Shown here in pieces: positions 5,393 to 6,272 of a stretch of 6,272 nucleotides of DNA (its first letter is position 1; each line of letters opens with the position of its first letter). Position numbers and translations under genes: made by a program. Under the pieces are notes generated by a model. That model was not told where the DNA came from, made no database searches, and saw only the letters and a program-made list of their open reading frames with translations. Where the stretch lies: NCBI GenBank assembly GCA_028279085.1, contig JANQSX010000010.1, positions 1 through 6,272 of the forward strand. Reading direction: 5' to 3'. This DNA is from Bdellovibrionales bacterium (lineage in GTDB: Bacteria > Bdellovibrionota > Bdellovibrionia > Bdellovibrionales > UBA1609).

Positions 5393-5506
5393 TTAAGAGC
5401 CATTTTTTAGTTTCTTTATTTCTTTTCCAGAAAATCCTGTTACCTCTGAAATAAGAGTGATATCTGCCTTTCTTTTTAGCAGGTGCTTTGCACTATAAAC
5501 TTTCAT
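5393..5506 (-). pseudogene. Remnant of an Rpn-family (PD-(D/E)XK) nuclease/putative transposase C-terminus
   Basis: On the minus strand 37 codons from ATG 5506 to TAA 5393 encode a segment whose core, AKHLLKRKADITLISEVTG, followed by a lysine-rich GKEIKKLKNGS end, matches the usual C-terminal tail of Rpn/YhgA-like proteins (AKxLLxxGxDxxxIxxxTGLSxEEIxxL). The nuclease domain is missing: the frame upstream of the ATG lasts only ten codons before a stop and overlaps the end of the Cys-rich secreted gene. The ATG overlaps the last 14 bases of that gene in another frame and has no ribosome binding site at good distance. I read it as a decayed or recombined fragment whose junction lies near 5496-5506, not an expressed gene. 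Rpn proteins promote RecA-independent recombination and spread in many genomes. An alternative is a small free-standing helix-turn-helix peptide. Confidence 0.62.
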
Positions 5507-5924
5507 AATAATGCAGAGCCTTTGGGTAAGCTTTGTTCACGCACCGGTCAGCTTGTTGATGTATATCATCAGACAGCCTGAAATTTTTTTTAAATATTTC
5601 TTCTTTGGAATGTACTGTAACTACACAAGTGGATACAAAAGAACCTTCAGTAACCTCGTGTTCTGTTTTATATTCATAAAATTCCATTTTAAATGAACAC
5701 TTTTTCCTTTTAAAAGAACAGAAGAAATCATAAAATAAAATTTCAAATTTCTTATCACACCATGTTTCCCAGCATGTATTGGCAAATTCTTCAAACAAAT
5801 TATCTTGTTCATATTCTGTTAAATCATTTTGATAGGCATGCGCATTACAGATGCTCCCCATCCATTGAAATAAGATAATAACAATAAACATATTGATTTT
5901 TTTCAATAAGTCTCTTGTTTTCAT
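5493..5924 (-). CDS. Small secreted cysteine-rich protein, function unknown
   Basis: I do not recognise this 143-residue protein. Residues 1-30 are a signal peptide: basic MKTRDLLKK, a hydrophobic core, and an AHA cleavage site before Tyr31. The mature part of about 113 residues carries six cysteines (51, 56, 69, 76, 100, 128), an even number that could make three disulfides in the periplasm or outside the cell. It is aromatic-rich (EILFYDFFCSFKRKKC, then FKMEFYEY) and probably of mixed beta structure in the middle. No catalytic motif is visible. The start is well supported by GGGAGG five bases upstream. The gene is transcribed toward the GIY-YIG-like gene, with the Rpn-type remnant overlapping its 3' end. 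The 3' end may have been altered by the event that left the remnant, so the original C-terminus could have been different. Confidence 0.72.
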   Translation of the reverse strand: MKTRDLLKKINMFIVIILFQWMGSICNAHAYQNDLTEYEQDNLFEEFANTCWETWCDKKFEILFYDFFCSFKRKKCSFKMEFYEYKTEHEVTEGSFVSTCVVTVHSKEEIFKKNFRLSDDIHQQADRCVNKAYPKALHYYESL

Positions 5925-6210
5925 TATAACCTCCCTTTGTTGTTGTGTTGTTTTGAATGTCCAAAAAGTTTATAAGCAAAATGTGTTCCAAGGCTTATTC
6001 TAAAAGTGATAAGTATATATTTTATTTAGCGATTTTTAAAACAGTGTGGGAATGAACGGACTATCTATAAAATTTAGCTTTGGACAATTCTCAGCTTTTA
6101 TTGAGAAGCCAATATTTGGTGAATTGCCCTTAAATTAAAAATATTTGATTGATTCTTGTTTAAGTGATGATGACTTTCTAAAATTACATGAAATAGGGTA
6201 ATATATTTTT
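5925..6210. other. AT-rich intergenic region
   Basis: No supported gene was seen in these 286 bases. It holds the ribosome binding site of the Cys-rich gene, a small stem (TTCTCA 6088-6093 with TGAGAA 6102-6107, eight-base loop) nested inside CAATTC/GAATTG (6085-6090 and 6121-6126), and a possible TAATAT -10 at 6199-6204 just before the ATG at 6211. A minus-strand TATAAA at 5968-5973 could serve the Cys-rich gene but has no good -35. Confidence 0.45.
5930..5935 (-). promoter_or_regulatory. Ribosome binding site of the Cys-rich secreted protein gene
   Basis: GGGAGG on the minus strand lies five bases before ATG 5924. It is the strongest Shine-Dalgarno match in the window and suggests efficient translation. 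Confidence 0.75.
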
Positions 6211-6272
6211 ATGGCCTTTCTTCGTGTAATGGTATTTTTTATTTGCTCCTATATTGTATTACTGGGGATGGT
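6211..6272 (+). CDS. Possible N-terminus of a membrane or exported protein (partial)
   Basis: From ATG 6211 the frame is open to the right edge (20 codons). The peptide begins MAFLRVMVFF and continues ICSYIVLLGM, with one Arg before a hydrophobic run, as in a signal peptide or first membrane helix. It is the first ATG after an in-frame TAA at 6199-6201. AGGG lies about 12 bases upstream, which is far for a ribosome binding site. Too little is visible to name a product or to be sure the gene is real. Confidence 0.4.
   Translation, partial: MAFLRVMVFFICSYIVLLGM

Noticed and set aside
5511..5812. 61-codon plus-strand and 63-codon minus-strand frames
   Set aside because: Both overlap the Cys-rich secreted gene, which has a signal peptide and a strong ribosome binding site; neither shadow has either.
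5958..6086. TGTCCAA (5958-5964) and TTGGACA (6080-6086) as an inverted repeat, possibly mobile-element ends
   Set aside because: Only seven bases match, the interval holds no gene, and there is no target-site duplication.
6052..6138. 28-codon plus-strand frame beginning MNGLSIKF
   Set aside because: There is no ribosome binding site at a sensible distance, no recognised motif, and it is short enough to occur by chance.

Overview
This window comes from an AT-rich genome, roughly one third G+C by eye. It encodes exported and lipid-anchored proteins typical of a Gram-negative bacterium: three predicted lipoproteins and two proteins with cleavable signal peptides. Two ankyrin-repeat proteins, a papain-like peptidase and a decayed Rpn-type transposase/nuclease tail are common accessory content in host-associated or intracellular bacteria. 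The taxon cannot be fixed from this sequence; a host-associated alphaproteobacterium or a similar lineage is only a guess. No rRNA, tRNA, CRISPR array or intact insertion sequence was seen.

Layout. (1) 1-1120, minus strand: the N-terminal 373 codons of an M16 (insulinase/pitrilysin) metallopeptidase of the presequence-protease (PreP) type, with a complete zinc site and a lipoprotein signal; it runs off the left edge. (2) 1121-1480: a divergent intergenic region with a candidate promoter for each flanking gene, a short perfect inverted repeat and a long 5' leader. (3) 1481-3118 and 3129-4016, plus strand: an apparent two-gene operon. The first gene encodes an exported papain-like (C1) cysteine peptidase with an FSKG tandem repeat and Asp where the catalytic Asn normally lies. 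The second encodes an ankyrin protein without a signal peptide, starting at GTG, with its ribosome binding site overlapping the peptidase stop codon. (4) 4062-4760, minus strand and convergent: a second ankyrin protein, predicted to be a lipoprotein. (5) 4761-5011: a divergent control region with the GC-rich palindrome TGTCGCGACA. (6) 5012-5383, plus strand: a small predicted lipoprotein whose C-terminal part resembles a GIY-YIG-like domain. (7) 5393-5506, minus strand: a 37-codon remnant resembling the C-terminus of Rpn-family proteins, abutting (8) 5493-5924, minus strand, a small cysteine-rich secreted protein of unknown function. (9) 5925-6210: AT-rich non-coding DNA. (10) 6211-6272: the possible start of a membrane or exported protein cut by the right edge.

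How the genes may work together. The peptidase and ankyrin genes are the clearest functional unit. An exported protease translated just ahead of a cytosolic protein-binding ankyrin protein suggests either an effector with its chaperone or inhibitor, or a toxin with its immunity protein. This is inference from arrangement only. Most other products also act at the cell envelope (M16 lipoprotein, ankyrin lipoprotein, GIY-YIG-like lipoprotein, Cys-rich secreted protein). The region therefore looks like an accessory, envelope- or host-interaction-oriented stretch rather than a housekeeping operon.
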